From contig NZ_JAIXSL010000005.1 in the NCBI RefSeq assembly GCF_027484705.1, positions 62,001 through 126,000 of the forward strand: 64,000 nucleotides of DNA, given 5' to 3'. Below are positions 1 to 9,062 of the stretch, piece by piece. How positions within the stretch are numbered: the stretch's first letter is position 1; each line of letters starts with the position of its first letter. The position numbers were made by a program, and so were the translations under genes. The notes under the pieces were generated by a model. The model did not search any database. It was given only the letters and a program-made list of their open reading frames with translations, and was not told the DNA's origin. The stretch is from Flavobacterium sp. (GTDB lineage Bacteria > Bacteroidota > Bacteroidia > Flavobacteriales > Flavobacteriaceae).

Positions 1-70
1 CCCTAACGATACAATGTTCACATTTACTCATAACAATGGGGATTTGTTGCGGCAAATTTAATGATTATGT

Positions 71-115
71 ATGACAATTGTCATATTTTAATTAACAACT
101 GTTCAGGTACTTTGC
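71..115 (+). promoter_or_regulatory. Crp/Fnr-type dyad and -7 box of ccoI
   Basis: A perfect 14-bp palindrome, ATGACAATTGTCAT, lies at 71-84. A Bacteroidota -7 box TACTTTGC (TAnnTTTG type) lies at 108-115. The centre-to-centre distance is 34 bp, which places the dyad near -41 from the expected transcription start, the usual class II activator position. The ccoI start codon follows 24 bp later. The same dyad and spacing recur before ccoS, hemN and the peroxiredoxin gene. Assignment to the Crp/Fnr family is an inference; the regulator is not in this window. Confidence 0.7.
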
Positions 116-138
116 ATCAGGTAAAATGAGCAAAAAAT

Positions 139-2511
139 ATGGACACAACCCAATGTTTCCATTGTGGATTAGACATCGCAGAAACAGAAGTCATCGCTTT
201 TGACGACAAGCAATTTTGTTGCAACGGCTGCAAAACCGTGTACGAAATTTTCAGTCTCAACGACATGACCTGTTATTACGACTTCGAAAAATCCCCGGGA
301 ACAACACCATTAGATATTCAGGGAAAATATGATTTCTTAGACAATGAAAGTATCGTTAGCAAACTACTGGAGTTTCGGGAAGATACAACCGCTATTGTAT
401 CGCTGCACATTCCTTATATTCATTGCAGTTCGTGTATTTGGATTCTGGAAAATCTACAACGCCTTCAAAAAGGAATAAGCACTTCACAGGTCAATTTTCC
501 GGAGAAGAAGGTCAGGATTACTTATAACGCTGAGCAGGTTTCGCTTAAGGAAATCGTCTTGTTGTTGAGTTCGATTGGTTACGAACCTTATATCAGCCTC
601 GACAATTATGAAACCGGAAAAACCAAAATCGACCACAGTCTGACTTATAAACTGGGTGTGGCATTTTTCTGTTTCGGCAACATCATGCTGCTTTCTTTCC
701 CCGAATATTTTGAAGTGAAGGAATATTGGCTCGATCAATACCGGGGTTTTTTCCGCTGGTTGATTTTCGCTTTGTCGCTACCGAGTTTCTTCTATTCTGC
801 GAGCGGATATTACGTGGCGGCTTATAAAAGCATCCGCGCTAAAATGCTCAACATCGAGATTCCGATTGCGTTAGGCATCATCGTGATGTTTGTTAGAAGC
901 ACCGTTGATATTGTGTTTGATTACGGTTCGGGCTTTTTCGACAGTTTGTGCGGTTTGATTTTCTTCATGCTGTTGGGGAAAATGTTCCAGATCAAAACTT
1001 ATAGTTTTTTGAGTTTCGAACGCGACTTCAAATCGTATTTCCCGATTGCGATTACCAAAATCACAGGCAATGTGGAAGAAAGTATTCCGGTTTACGACAT
1101 CGAAAAAGGCGACAGGCTATTAATCAGAAACCAGGAACTGATTCCCGTCGATGGGATTTTGATTTCCGACCAAGCCGAACTCGATTACAGTTTCGTGACT
1201 GGTGAAGCCATTCCGATCACCAAACATTCCGGAGATAAAGTCTTCGCGGGCGGCAAACAAATGGGCAAAGTCATCGAAATGGAAGTGTTGCACACCGTTT
1301 CGCAAAGCTACCTTACGCAATTGTGGAGCAACGATGTGTTCCAGAAAAAAGTCGATCAGAAGCACAAGACCATCACCGATAAAATCAGTCAGTATTTTAC
1401 ACCTATATTATTATTGATTGCGTTCGCCGGATTTGGCTACTGGATTTTCATCGATACCGATACGGCGTTCAATGTATTTACCGCCGTGCTGATTGTAGCT
1501 TGTCCGTGTGCTTTGGCCTTAACGGCGCCATTCACTTTCGGGAATGTACTTCGGATTTTAGGCAAAAGGAAGTTCTACCTCAAAAACGCAATGGTTATCG
1601 AACAACTCTCTAAAGTCGATACGCTGGTTTTCGATAAGACCGGAACGATTACAACCAATAAAGCCGCGACGATTTCTTATGAAGGAAAAGCACTTTCAGA
1701 CCAACAATTGTTACTCATCAAAAGCATCATCAGAACTTCAAACCATCCGTTGAGTCGCATGTTGTATGATTTTCTGCCCGTTGGAAAAGCGGCTACGGTC
1801 AATTACTTTCAGGAAATTACCGGAAAAGGCATTGATGCGATTTGCGAGCATGTCAAGATCAAAATCGGATCGGGCGCATTTTTCGAAAGCCACGAAGAAG
1901 AAACCGCGCAACAGACTGCCGTACATATTCAGATCGATGAAGTCTACTACGGAAAATTCATTTTCAACAACCAATACCGCGACGGACTTGAAGCCTTGTT
2001 TCAAAAGCTCAGCAAGCAATACCAGATTAAAGTTTTGTCAGGCGACAATGAAGGCGAACGCGAAGTGTTGGAACATATCGTGCCAACAGGAACCGAATTG
2101 GTGTTCAACCAAAAACCCGAACAGAAACTCGAATTCATAAAAGCTTTACAGGCGCAAGGGCACAACGTGATGATGGTCGGTGACGGCTTAAACGACGCGG
2201 GAGCTTTGGCGCAAAGCAATGTCGGGATTTCAATTTCTGAGAATGTCAATGTGTTTTCTCCGGCCTGTGATGCGATTCTGGACGCCACAGAATTCAAACG
2301 TCTCGATTTCTTTTTGAGGTTTTCGAAAAATGCGATGCGGACGATCTATATGAGTTTTGCGCTTTCCTTATTATATAATGTCGTCGGATTGTCGTTTGCG
2401 ATTACCGGGAATTTACTTCCGCTTGTGGCTGCGATCATCATGCCGCTGAGTACGATCACGATTGTGAGTTTCGTGACATTGATGAGCAATTATTACGCGC
2501 GGAAAGGTTAG
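139..2511 (+). CDS. ccoI: CcoI/FixI-type copper-transporting P1B ATPase
   Basis: Inner-membrane heavy-metal P-type ATPase of 790 residues. In the CcoI family it delivers copper for assembly of the CuB centre of cbb3 oxidase. Visible in order: an N-terminal Cys-rich segment (CFHCGLDI and CNGC, residues 6-31), a degenerate HMA domain with HCSSC near residue 95, membrane helices, the ion-binding CPC motif near residue 455 (VACPCALAL), the phosphorylation motif DKTGT near residue 499, and the hinge GDGLND near residue 681. It has its own activator-type promoter, while ccoS to ydcH follow 104 bp downstream behind a second copy of the same element. Length and motifs match the family; identity is strengthened by the adjacent oxidase genes. 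Confidence 0.93.
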   Translation: MDTTQCFHCGLDIAETEVIAFDDKQFCCNGCKTVYEIFSLNDMTCYYDFEKSPGTTPLDIQGKYDFLDNESIVSKLLEFREDTTAIVSLHIPYIHCSSCIWILENLQRLQKGISTSQVNFPEKKVRITYNAEQVSLKEIVLLLSSIGYEPYISLDNYETGKTKIDHSLTYKLGVAFFCFGNIMLLSFPEYFEVKEYWLDQYRGFFRWLIFALSLPSFFYSASGYYVAAYKSIRAKMLNIEIPIALGIIVMFVRSTVDIVFDYGSGFFDSLCGLIFFMLLGKMFQIKTYSFLSFERDFKSYFPIAITKITGNVEESIPVYDIEKGDRLLIRNQELIPVDGILISDQAELDYSFVTGEAIPITKHSGDKVFAGGKQMGKVIEMEVLHTVSQSYLTQLWSNDVFQKKVDQKHKTITDKISQYFTPILLLIAFAGFGYWIFIDTDTAFNVFTAVLIVACPCALALTAPFTFGNVLRILGKRKFYLKNAMVIEQLSKVDTLVFDKTGTITTNKAATISYEGKALSDQQLLLIKSIIRTSNHPLSRMLYDFLPVGKAATVNYFQEITGKGIDAICEHVKIKIGSGAFFESHEEETAQQTAVHIQIDEVYYGKFIFNNQYRDGLEALFQKLSKQYQIKVLSGDNEGEREVLEHIVPTGTELVFNQKPEQKLEFIKALQAQGHNVMMVGDGLNDAGALAQSNVGISISENVNVFSPACDAILDATEFKRLDFFLRFSKNAMRTIYMSFALSLLYNVVGLSFAITGNLLPLVAAIIMPLSTITIVSFVTLMSNYYARKG

Positions 2512-2553
2512 GTTTTACAGGGGTTAAGCAGTTTCGGAATATATATCTATAGT

Positions 2554-2597
2554 ATGATAAATGTCATATTTTTTAAGAAGTGGTCAAAGTAAATTTG
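2554..2597 (+). promoter_or_regulatory. Crp/Fnr-type dyad and -7 box of ccoS operon
   Basis: ATGATAAATGTCAT at 2554-2567 matches the ccoI dyad in 12 of 14 positions. TAAATTTG at 2590-2597 is a TAnnTTTG -7 box. The centres are 33 bp apart, as at the other three sites in the window. ccoS starts at 2616. This is probably the main promoter of the oxidase operon. Confidence 0.7.
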
Positions 2598-2615
2598 TTA
2601 ATATAAACTTAAGGT

Positions 2616-2804
2616 ATGAGCGTTATTTATTTATTAATCTCCATCAGTATCATCGTTGCGATTATTTTCTTTATCGCGTTTATCAGGGCCGTCAAAACCG
2701 GGCAATACGATGATGATTACACGCCATCGGTCAGAATGCTTTTCGACGATGAGCTTACTCCAGAAAAACCAAAATCAATACAAACAGTAGAAAAACAAAT
2801 TTAA
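2616..2804 (+). CDS. ccoS: cbb3 oxidase assembly protein CcoS
   Basis: Small 62-residue protein with one N-terminal membrane helix (residues 4-25), followed by a short acidic cytoplasmic tail containing YDDDYTPSVRMLFDDE. CcoS proteins are needed for cofactor insertion (heme and copper) into cbb3 oxidase. The gene sits between ccoI and ccoNO, with a 2-bp gap to ccoNO, and appears to be the first gene of the operon behind its own activator site. The short length is normal for the family. Confidence 0.9.
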   Translation: MSVIYLLISISIIVAIIFFIAFIRAVKTGQYDDDYTPSVRMLFDDELTPEKPKSIQTVEKQI

Positions 2805-2806
2805 TT

Positions 2807-4996
2807 ATGGAAATGCAACAATTTTATTACGACAACAAAATTGTAAAGAAGTTCCTTTATGCAACCATCCTTTTTGGTGTAGTGGGAATGTTAGTTGGGC
2901 TGATTCTAGCCATCATGTTTCTCTTTCCTAACATCACCGATGGGATTCCATGGCTGAGTTTCGGAAGATTACGACCTTTACATACCAACGCTATTATTTT
3001 CGCTTTTGTCGGCAACTCGATGTTTGCGGGCATTTACTATTCATTGCAACGGCTGCTCAAAGCCAGGATGTTCAGTGATTTCTTAAGCAACCTGCACTTT
3101 TGGGGCTGGCAACTCATCATCGTTTCTGCAGCCATCACACTGCCGCTCGGAATCACAACGTCTAAAGAATATGCCGAATTGGAATGGCCTATAGATATTG
3201 CGATTGCACTGATTTGGGTGGTTTTTGGTATCAATATGATCGGTACGATTTTAAAAAGAAGAGAGCGTCACTTATATGTAGCGATTTGGTTTTACATCGC
3301 CACGTTTGTCACTGTTGCGGTGTTGCACATCTTCAACAGTTTGGAATTGCCGGTTTCCGCTTTAAAAAGTTATTCTGTATATGCCGGTGTTCAGGATGCT
3401 TTGGTACAATGGTGGTACGGACACAACGCCGTTGCGTTCTTCCTGACTACGCCTTTCTTAGGATTGATGTATTATTTCATTCCGAAAGCGGCGAACCGTC
3501 CGGTGTATTCTTATAGATTGTCGATTGTTCACTTTTGGTCTTTGATCTTCATCTACATCTGGGCCGGACCACACCACTTATTATATTCCGCTTTGCCTAA
3601 CTGGGCGCAAAACTTAGGCGTTGTGTTCTCAGTCATGTTGATTGCTCCGTCTTGGGGTGGTATGATCAACGGATTGCTGACACTACGCGGTGCCTGGGAT
3701 AAAGTTCGAGTAGAACCGATTCTGAAATTCTTCGTAGTAGCCGTTACCGGTTATGGTATGGCGACTTTTGAAGGTCCGATGTTATCGTTGAAAAACGTCA
3801 ACGCGATTGCGCACTTTACTGACTGGATTATTGCCCACGTTCACGTTGGCGCTTTAGCCTGGAATGGTTTCATGGCCTTCGGTATGATTTATTACCTGAT
3901 TCCAAAACTTACCAAAGGACCTTTGTATTCTTTGAAATTGGCGAATTTCCATTTCTGGATTGGAACTTTAGGAATTATATTATATACACTTCCAATGTAT
4001 GTAGCTGGATTTACGCAAGCTTCGATGTGGAAACAATTCAACCCTGATGGCACATTGACTTATGGAAATTTCCTTGAAACGGTCAAAGAAATCATCCCGA
4101 TGTATACCATTCGTGCTGTAGGAGGAACTTTATATTTAATAGGAATGTTGGTATTAGTTTACAACATTATCCAAACCGTCAGAGCCAACTCCAGTGTTGA
4201 AGACGAAGCCGCACAAGCTCCTGCTTTACAAGCGATCAGCAATGGCAGAATGAAAGGTGAAAAATGGCACTCATGGTTGGAAAGAAGACCAATCCAATTG
4301 ACCATTTTTGCGGTAGTTGCGATTCTTATCGGAGGTATCATTCAGATTGTACCGACGATTATGGTGAAATCTAACATTCCGACCATTGCAAGCGTCAAAC
4401 CTTACACACCTTTAGAATTGGAAGGCCGTGACTTATACATCCGTGAAGGTTGTGTCGGCTGCCACTCTCAAAACGTGCGTCCTTTCCGAAGTGAAGTCGA
4501 GCGTTATGGTCCACAGTCTAAAGCAGGAGAATTTGTCTATGACCATCCATTCTTATGGGGTTCCAAACGTACCGGTCCGGATTTGCTTAGAGAAGGCGGT
4601 AAATACAATGACAACTGGCATTTCAACCACTTCTGGGATCCGCAAAGTATTTCTTCAGGTTCGATCATGCCTTCATACAAATGGCTATTCGATAACAAAG
4701 CACTAGACATTGCGAATATTGAAGACAAAATGAAAGCGATGAAAACCCTCGGTGTTCCTTACACTGACGCGCAAATCGCTTACGCTAAAGATGCGATCAA
4801 AGAACAATCGATGCTGATTGAAAACAACTTACATTCTGATCCTGATTTCGTAAAAAGCTACGAAGACAGCAAGAAAAAAGCAGAAGCCAAAGGCGAGAAA
4901 TTCGTGCCGATGCATGAAAGAGAGATTGTAGCCTTGATTGCCTACATCCAAAGATTGGGAACCGATATCAAAGTAAAAGACAACCTTAAAAAATAG
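2807..4996 (+). CDS. ccoNO: Fused cbb3 cytochrome oxidase subunits I and II (CcoNO)
   Basis: Catalytic core of the high-affinity terminal oxidase, 729 residues, in the inner membrane. The N-terminal CcoN part (about residues 1-480) shows the heme and CuB ligands: RPLHTNA, WYGHNAV, GPHHLLY and IAHVHVGAL. After a further membrane helix near residue 510 comes the CcoO part, with the heme c site CVGCH near residue 548 and a candidate axial Met in GSIMPSYKW. Most proteobacteria carry ccoN and ccoO as separate genes; the fusion is a known Bacteroidota arrangement. The reading frame is continuous through the junction, so this is a true fusion and not an annotation artefact. It is followed after 4 bp by ccoQ. 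Confidence 0.95.
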   Translation: MEMQQFYYDNKIVKKFLYATILFGVVGMLVGLILAIMFLFPNITDGIPWLSFGRLRPLHTNAIIFAFVGNSMFAGIYYSLQRLLKARMFSDFLSNLHFWGWQLIIVSAAITLPLGITTSKEYAELEWPIDIAIALIWVVFGINMIGTILKRRERHLYVAIWFYIATFVTVAVLHIFNSLELPVSALKSYSVYAGVQDALVQWWYGHNAVAFFLTTPFLGLMYYFIPKAANRPVYSYRLSIVHFWSLIFIYIWAGPHHLLYSALPNWAQNLGVVFSVMLIAPSWGGMINGLLTLRGAWDKVRVEPILKFFVVAVTGYGMATFEGPMLSLKNVNAIAHFTDWIIAHVHVGALAWNGFMAFGMIYYLIPKLTKGPLYSLKLANFHFWIGTLGIILYTLPMYVAGFTQASMWKQFNPDGTLTYGNFLETVKEIIPMYTIRAVGGTLYLIGMLVLVYNIIQTVRANSSVEDEAAQAPALQAISNGRMKGEKWHSWLERRPIQLTIFAVVAILIGGIIQIVPTIMVKSNIPTIASVKPYTPLELEGRDLYIREGCVGCHSQNVRPFRSEVERYGPQSKAGEFVYDHPFLWGSKRTGPDLLREGGKYNDNWHFNHFWDPQSISSGSIMPSYKWLFDNKALDIANIEDKMKAMKTLGVPYTDAQIAYAKDAIKEQSMLIENNLHSDPDFVKSYEDSKKKAEAKGEKFVPMHEREIVALIAYIQRLGTDIKVKDNLKK

Positions 4997-5000
4997 CCTC

Positions 5001-5171
5001 ATGTTCGAACAAATCAAACACAATATGGAAACCATCGACGGGGTGGCCATTTATCCCGTCATGTCACTCTTGATTTTCTTCCTCTTTTTTGTAGGACTTG
5101 CTGCGTGGGTTTTCTCATACAACAAGGAAAAAATCAACGAGATGAGCCAGATTCCATTAAACGATAAATAA
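5001..5171 (+). CDS. ccoQ: cbb3 oxidase small subunit CcoQ/FixQ
   Basis: A 56-codon frame starting MFEQIKHNME with one membrane helix (about residues 18-40, LLIFFLFFVGLAAWVF) and a short charged tail ending PLNDK. Size, topology and position between ccoNO and ccoP fit CcoQ, a small oxidase subunit thought to stabilise the complex. It begins 4 bp after the ccoNO stop and ends 24 bp before ccoP. Short length makes sequence-only identification weak, but the operon position is strong evidence. Confidence 0.85.
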   Translation: MFEQIKHNMETIDGVAIYPVMSLLIFFLFFVGLAAWVFSYNKEKINEMSQIPLNDK

Positions 5172-5195
5172 TTACGCAATTTTAAAATAGAAGTA

Positions 5196-6134
5196 ATGAA
5201 AAAATTAATTCCAGTTTACGTAAGGGTTCCTGTAATTTTCTTCAGTGTCATGTTGGCAATGGAGTATTTCATCGACTCGGGAGATCGTCCGGCATTTGTC
5301 AAATTCCCAATGGTTTCCGTTTTCCTTTTCGTGTTTCTTTTCCTTTTGATAGCGATTGAAATTACGATCAGCGCGGTAGACAATGTCACTTACCATCTGC
5401 TTTCAGATGAGCAGAAAAAAATGTTGGCAGAAAGCACCAATATGAGTATTAAAGATACGGCTTGGTTCAAAACCATGATGAAACTGCTCACCAGATCCGA
5501 ACCGATGGAAAGCGAAGGCAGCGTCATGCTCGACCACGATTACGACGGCATCAAAGAGTTGGACAATACCTTGCCGCCATGGTGGGTTTACCTTTTCTAC
5601 ACTACGATTATTTTTGCTGCGGTTTACTTGGTACGTTTCGAAATCATGGGCGCCGACAATCAGGAAATGGAGCTTAAGAGAGAAATGGCTCAGGCTAAAA
5701 TCGATGTCGCTGAATACATGAAAAATGCTCCCGATTTGATGGACGAAAAAACTGTAACCTTATTGACCGATCCGGCTGATTTGGCTATTGGAAAATCAAT
5801 ATTCACGGCCAATTGCGTGGCTTGCCACAGAGCCGATGGAGGCGGACAAATTGGGCCAAACCTAACCGATGAAAATTGGATTTTAGGGGGCGGCATCAAA
5901 AACGTTTTCCATACGATTACCAATGGTGGCCGTGACGGAAAAGGAATGATTTCCTGGAAAGCGACGCTAAAACCCAAAGACATTCAGCATGTTGCGAGTT
6001 ATGTATTGTCATTGCAAGGCAGTAATCCTAAAGACCCGAAAGCACCCGATGGTGAGATTTGGGTTGATGACACCAAACCCGCAGCGGCAGTAGCTGCAAC
6101 AACACCAGTTGATAGTACACAAGTAAAAAAATAA
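5196..6134 (+). CDS. ccoP: cbb3 oxidase subunit III (CcoP), mono-heme
   Basis: Membrane-bound cytochrome c subunit of cbb3 oxidase, 312 residues, which passes electrons to CcoO/CcoN. Two N-terminal helices (residues 8-24 and 36-60) precede the FixP N-terminal segment with ELDNTLPPWWVYLFY and a third helix. The C-terminal cytochrome c domain has a single CxxCH (CVACH, about residues 207-211). Proteobacterial CcoP usually has two such heme sites. The Ala/Pro-rich C-terminus is probably disordered. It lies between ccoQ and ccoG (3-bp gap to ccoG). The subunit assignment is secure from context and the FixP-type N-terminus. Confidence 0.93.
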   Translation: MKKLIPVYVRVPVIFFSVMLAMEYFIDSGDRPAFVKFPMVSVFLFVFLFLLIAIEITISAVDNVTYHLLSDEQKKMLAESTNMSIKDTAWFKTMMKLLTRSEPMESEGSVMLDHDYDGIKELDNTLPPWWVYLFYTTIIFAAVYLVRFEIMGADNQEMELKREMAQAKIDVAEYMKNAPDLMDEKTVTLLTDPADLAIGKSIFTANCVACHRADGGGQIGPNLTDENWILGGGIKNVFHTITNGGRDGKGMISWKATLKPKDIQHVASYVLSLQGSNPKDPKAPDGEIWVDDTKPAAAVAATTPVDSTQVKK

Positions 6135-6137
6135 GCC

Positions 6138-7556
6138 ATGTCAACATTGCCTGATGAAACGTTTAGGGATTCCATTGCCACGATTGATGAGCAGGGAAAA
6201 CGGAAATTTATCTTTCCAAAAAAACCATCAGGGAAATGGTACGACTACCGCAAATGGGTTAGTTATTTCTTATTGATCGTTTTGGTGGCGAATCCGTTCG
6301 TGAAAATCAACGGGAACCAGTTTATGATGTTCAACGTGCTGGAACGTCGTTTCAATCTTTTCGGGTTCCCTTTTTGGCCACAGGATTTCTATCTGTTCGT
6401 GTTGTTTATGATTGTGGGCGTTGTCTTCGTGATTTTGTTTACGGTCATCTTCGGACGGATTTTCTGCGGATGGATTTGCCCCCAGACGATTTTTCTCGAA
6501 ATGGTTTTCCGCAGGATTGAATACTGGATCGAAGGCGATCGCGGTGCCCAAATCCGATTGAGCAAACAGGAATGGAACTCTGAAAAAATCAGAAAGAAAG
6601 CCCTAAAATGGACGATTTTCGCGATCATTTCTTTTGCGATAGCCAATGTATTTCTGGCGTATTTAATCAGTAGCGATGAATTGATTCAAATGGTGGAAGA
6701 CGGCCCGGCAACGCATCTCAGCACGTTGATTGCACTCTTGATTTTCACCGGAGTTTTCTATTTCGTCTTTGTCTGGTTCCGCGAACAGGTTTGCATCATC
6801 GCTTGTCCTTACGGGCGTTTGCAGGGCGTTTTGCTCGACAACAAATCGATCAACGTCGCGTATGATTTTGTACGTGGCGAAAAAGAAGCCGGACGCGCCA
6901 AGTTCAATAAAAAAGAAGACCGCGCCGCTTTAGGGAAAGGCGATTGCATCGATTGTCATCAGTGCGTTCATGTCTGTCCGACCGGAATCGATATCCGAAA
7001 CGGAACGCAGCTTGAATGCATCAATTGCACGGCCTGCATCGATGAATGCAACACAATCATGGACAGTGTAGGTTTGCCTCAAGGGCTGATTCGCTTTGCA
7101 TCTGAAGATGAAATCGAGAAAAAATCGAAGTTCAAGTTCACCGCGAGAATGAAAGGCTATACCGCGGTATTGCTGATCATCATGGGAATCTTAACCGGTC
7201 TGTTGTTTCTGAGAACGGAAGTTGAAGCTACGGTGTTGCGCTTGCCAGGACAATTGTTCCAGCATAAAGGCGATAATATCAGTAACATCTTCACCTTTAA
7301 GATCATCAATAAGACCAATGAGGATTTCAATGATATCCATTTCAAACTCAATGGCATCAAAGGCAAGATCAATGTGGTTGGTGAACAGGAATTCAAGATC
7401 AAAAAACAAGGTTCGGCAGAAGGTACTTTATTCATTGAAATCAATCATTATCTGCTCGAAAGCGATAAAACAAAACTCAAAATTGAAGTGTATAACGGCC
7501 AAAAGAAAATTGAAACCGCCACGACCAACTTCCTGAGTCCAAGAACATTTAATTAA
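6138..7556 (+). CDS. ccoG: Cytochrome oxidase accessory protein CcoG (RdxA/FixG)
   Basis: Membrane polyferredoxin of 472 residues, implicated in cuprous copper supply during cbb3 assembly. It has several membrane helices, CGWICPQ and CIIACPYG motifs, and a ferredoxin-like stretch near residues 270-305 with two Cys clusters (CIDCHQCVHVCP and CINCTACIDEC) typical of two [4Fe-4S] centres. A further helix (about residues 340-358) leads into a C-terminal Ig-like FixG domain. It is followed by ccoH after 6 bp. Order and spacing match the usual ccoNOQP-ccoGHIS gene set. Confidence 0.94.
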   Translation: MSTLPDETFRDSIATIDEQGKRKFIFPKKPSGKWYDYRKWVSYFLLIVLVANPFVKINGNQFMMFNVLERRFNLFGFPFWPQDFYLFVLFMIVGVVFVILFTVIFGRIFCGWICPQTIFLEMVFRRIEYWIEGDRGAQIRLSKQEWNSEKIRKKALKWTIFAIISFAIANVFLAYLISSDELIQMVEDGPATHLSTLIALLIFTGVFYFVFVWFREQVCIIACPYGRLQGVLLDNKSINVAYDFVRGEKEAGRAKFNKKEDRAALGKGDCIDCHQCVHVCPTGIDIRNGTQLECINCTACIDECNTIMDSVGLPQGLIRFASEDEIEKKSKFKFTARMKGYTAVLLIIMGILTGLLFLRTEVEATVLRLPGQLFQHKGDNISNIFTFKIINKTNEDFNDIHFKLNGIKGKINVVGEQEFKIKKQGSAEGTLFIEINHYLLESDKTKLKIEVYNGQKKIETATTNFLSPRTFN

Positions 7557-7562
7557 AACAAC

Positions 7563-8042
7563 ATGGTAACAGATCTCAAAACCAAGAAAAGTTTCAGTAT
7601 CAATTGGGGTACGTCGATTGTCATTGCGTTTGCGCTTTTTATGACATTCATACTGTCTTTCGTCTATAAAGTGCAATCCAATTCCAAATACGACAACGAA
7701 TTGGTGGTGGAAGAATATTACAAACACGATGCGCATTTCCAAGAAGAAATGGTGCAGGTGCAGAACGCGCACGATTTGGCTCAAAAGCCAACGGTAACGC
7801 AGCTTGCCGAAGGAATCAGTATCGCTTATCCATCTAACTTTATCCCCGCAAAGTTACATGGAAAAGTGTCCCTATACAGACCGTCTAACAAAAAACTGGA
7901 TTTTGAAGTTCCTATTTCGACATCTGGTCCAACTTTGCTCATACCTAAATCAAGATTGGTGGGCGGTCTTTGGGACATTTCTTTGGCATGGCGCTATGAA
8001 GGAAAGGATTACTTGCAGAAACAAAGTATTTATATCCAGTAA
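7563..8042 (+). CDS. ccoH: FixH/CcoH family oxidase assembly protein
   Basis: 159-residue protein with one N-terminal membrane helix (about residues 16-36, TSIVIAFALFMTFILSF) and a periplasmic beta-rich domain ending in GGLWDISLAWRYEGKDYLQ, typical of FixH. FixH/CcoH takes part in late cbb3 assembly and may interact with CcoI. It follows ccoG directly, and the next gene starts 1 bp after its stop codon, so the genes are translationally linked. Confidence 0.88.
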   Translation: MVTDLKTKKSFSINWGTSIVIAFALFMTFILSFVYKVQSNSKYDNELVVEEYYKHDAHFQEEMVQVQNAHDLAQKPTVTQLAEGISIAYPSNFIPAKLHGKVSLYRPSNKKLDFEVPISTSGPTLLIPKSRLVGGLWDISLAWRYEGKDYLQKQSIYIQ

Positions 8043-8043
8043 T

Positions 8044-8745
8044 ATGCTTTACACGGCTTTCATTTTCGGATTGATCAGCAGCCTGCACTGTATTGGCATG
8101 TGCGGCCCGATTGCGATGATGTTGCCTGTTGATGCGCACAATCAGGCTAGAAAAGTAACGCAAATTATCACTTATCACATAGGTAGATTGACCGCTTACG
8201 CCAGTATCGGATTCGTTTTTGGATTGCTCGGAAAAGGCTTCTTTCTCGCCGGAATGCAACAACGATTATCAATTTTTGTGGGTATTGCAATCATCATCGT
8301 CGTTTTGATTCCTGAAAAGCTATTCGCACGTTACAATTTTTCGAAGCCGGTTTTCAAAATAATCTCTAACGTAAAAGCAGCGTTGGGAAAACAGTTCAAA
8401 AACAAAAGTTACCGTTCTTTATTTACAATAGGTTTGCTCAACGGATTCCTGCCTTGCGGTTTGGTCTATGTCGCGCTTTTCGGAGCCATCGCCATGCAAC
8501 GCGCGGATTTAGGAGTGTTGTATATGATGCTTTTCGGATTGGGCACGGTGCCGATGATGAGCAGCGTCGTTTATATGAATGCCTTCCTGACCGTTCCGTT
8601 TCGAAATAGAATCCAGAAAGTGATTCCTTATGTGAGCGTCATCATTGGGATTTTATTCATTCTTAGAGGCCTCGGTTTAGGAATTCCGTACGTTTCGCCG
8701 TCAGACATGAGTTTGTTCGTGCAGCAGCAACCGCATTGCCATTAA
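8044..8745 (+). CDS. SafE/TauE-like membrane protein of the cbb3 locus
   Basis: 233-residue polytopic membrane protein starting MLYTAFIFGLISSLHC; an in-frame extension back to 7804 exists but overlaps ccoH and is rejected. It contains two similar halves with GMCGPIA and FLPCGLVYVA motifs, as in COG2836 (urease accessory/cytochrome biogenesis DsbD-like membrane domain). Homologues often sit at the end of cbb3 operons, and a role in copper transport or reductant supply for oxidase maturation is plausible. The start lies 1 bp after the ccoH stop. Sulfite export, the usual database name, is not supported by this context. Confidence 0.85.
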   Translation: MLYTAFIFGLISSLHCIGMCGPIAMMLPVDAHNQARKVTQIITYHIGRLTAYASIGFVFGLLGKGFFLAGMQQRLSIFVGIAIIIVVLIPEKLFARYNFSKPVFKIISNVKAALGKQFKNKSYRSLFTIGLLNGFLPCGLVYVALFGAIAMQRADLGVLYMMLFGLGTVPMMSSVVYMNAFLTVPFRNRIQKVIPYVSVIIGILFILRGLGLGIPYVSPSDMSLFVQQQPHCH

Positions 8746-8781
8746 AGACAATATTAAGTATAAACCAAAAACAAAACAATC

Positions 8782-9012
8782 ATGGAAAAGCACGATTTAT
8801 TGCACGAGTTCCCGGAACTCCAGGATAAGATTCACGAACTGAAAGTTTCAGATCCGCATTTCAGAAAACTATTTGATGAATATCATGAGTTAGAACATCA
8901 GATTCATAGAATTCATATGAACATAGAAGTTGCGACAGACACTGCAATGAAAGAACTTAAGACCAAATTATTGTTCTTAAAAGACCAGATGTACGCGCTG
9001 TTGCAAAACTAA
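8782..9012 (+). CDS. YdcH/DUF465 family small protein
   Basis: 76-residue protein predicted to be largely helical, with heptad-like charge patterning and many His and Glu residues (HDLLHEFPE, DEYHELEHQIHRI), matching the YdcH/DUF465 family, whose function is unknown. It follows the cco operon after 36 bp and precedes a strong terminator, so it is probably the last gene of the same transcription unit. Confidence 0.8.
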   Translation: MEKHDLLHEFPELQDKIHELKVSDPHFRKLFDEYHELEHQIHRIHMNIEVATDTAMKELKTKLLFLKDQMYALLQN

Positions 9013-9029
9013 AGTTCATTAAATTGGGG

Positions 9030-9059
9030 AAAAATCACGCTAGTAACAGCGTGATTTTT
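9030..9059. terminator. Bidirectional terminator between ydcH-like gene and hemN
   Basis: Perfect 12-bp inverted repeat: AAAAATCACGCT at 9030-9041 and AGCGTGATTTTT at 9048-9059, with a 6-nt loop. A and T runs on the two flanks make it work as a rho-independent terminator on both strands, as expected between convergent genes. Confidence 0.88.
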
Positions 9060-9062
9060 TAT

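Noticed and set aside
7804..8043. In-frame N-terminal extension of the SafE-like protein
   Set aside because: It overlaps ccoH in another frame and has no membrane or family features; the ATG at 8044 gives the normal family N-terminus.
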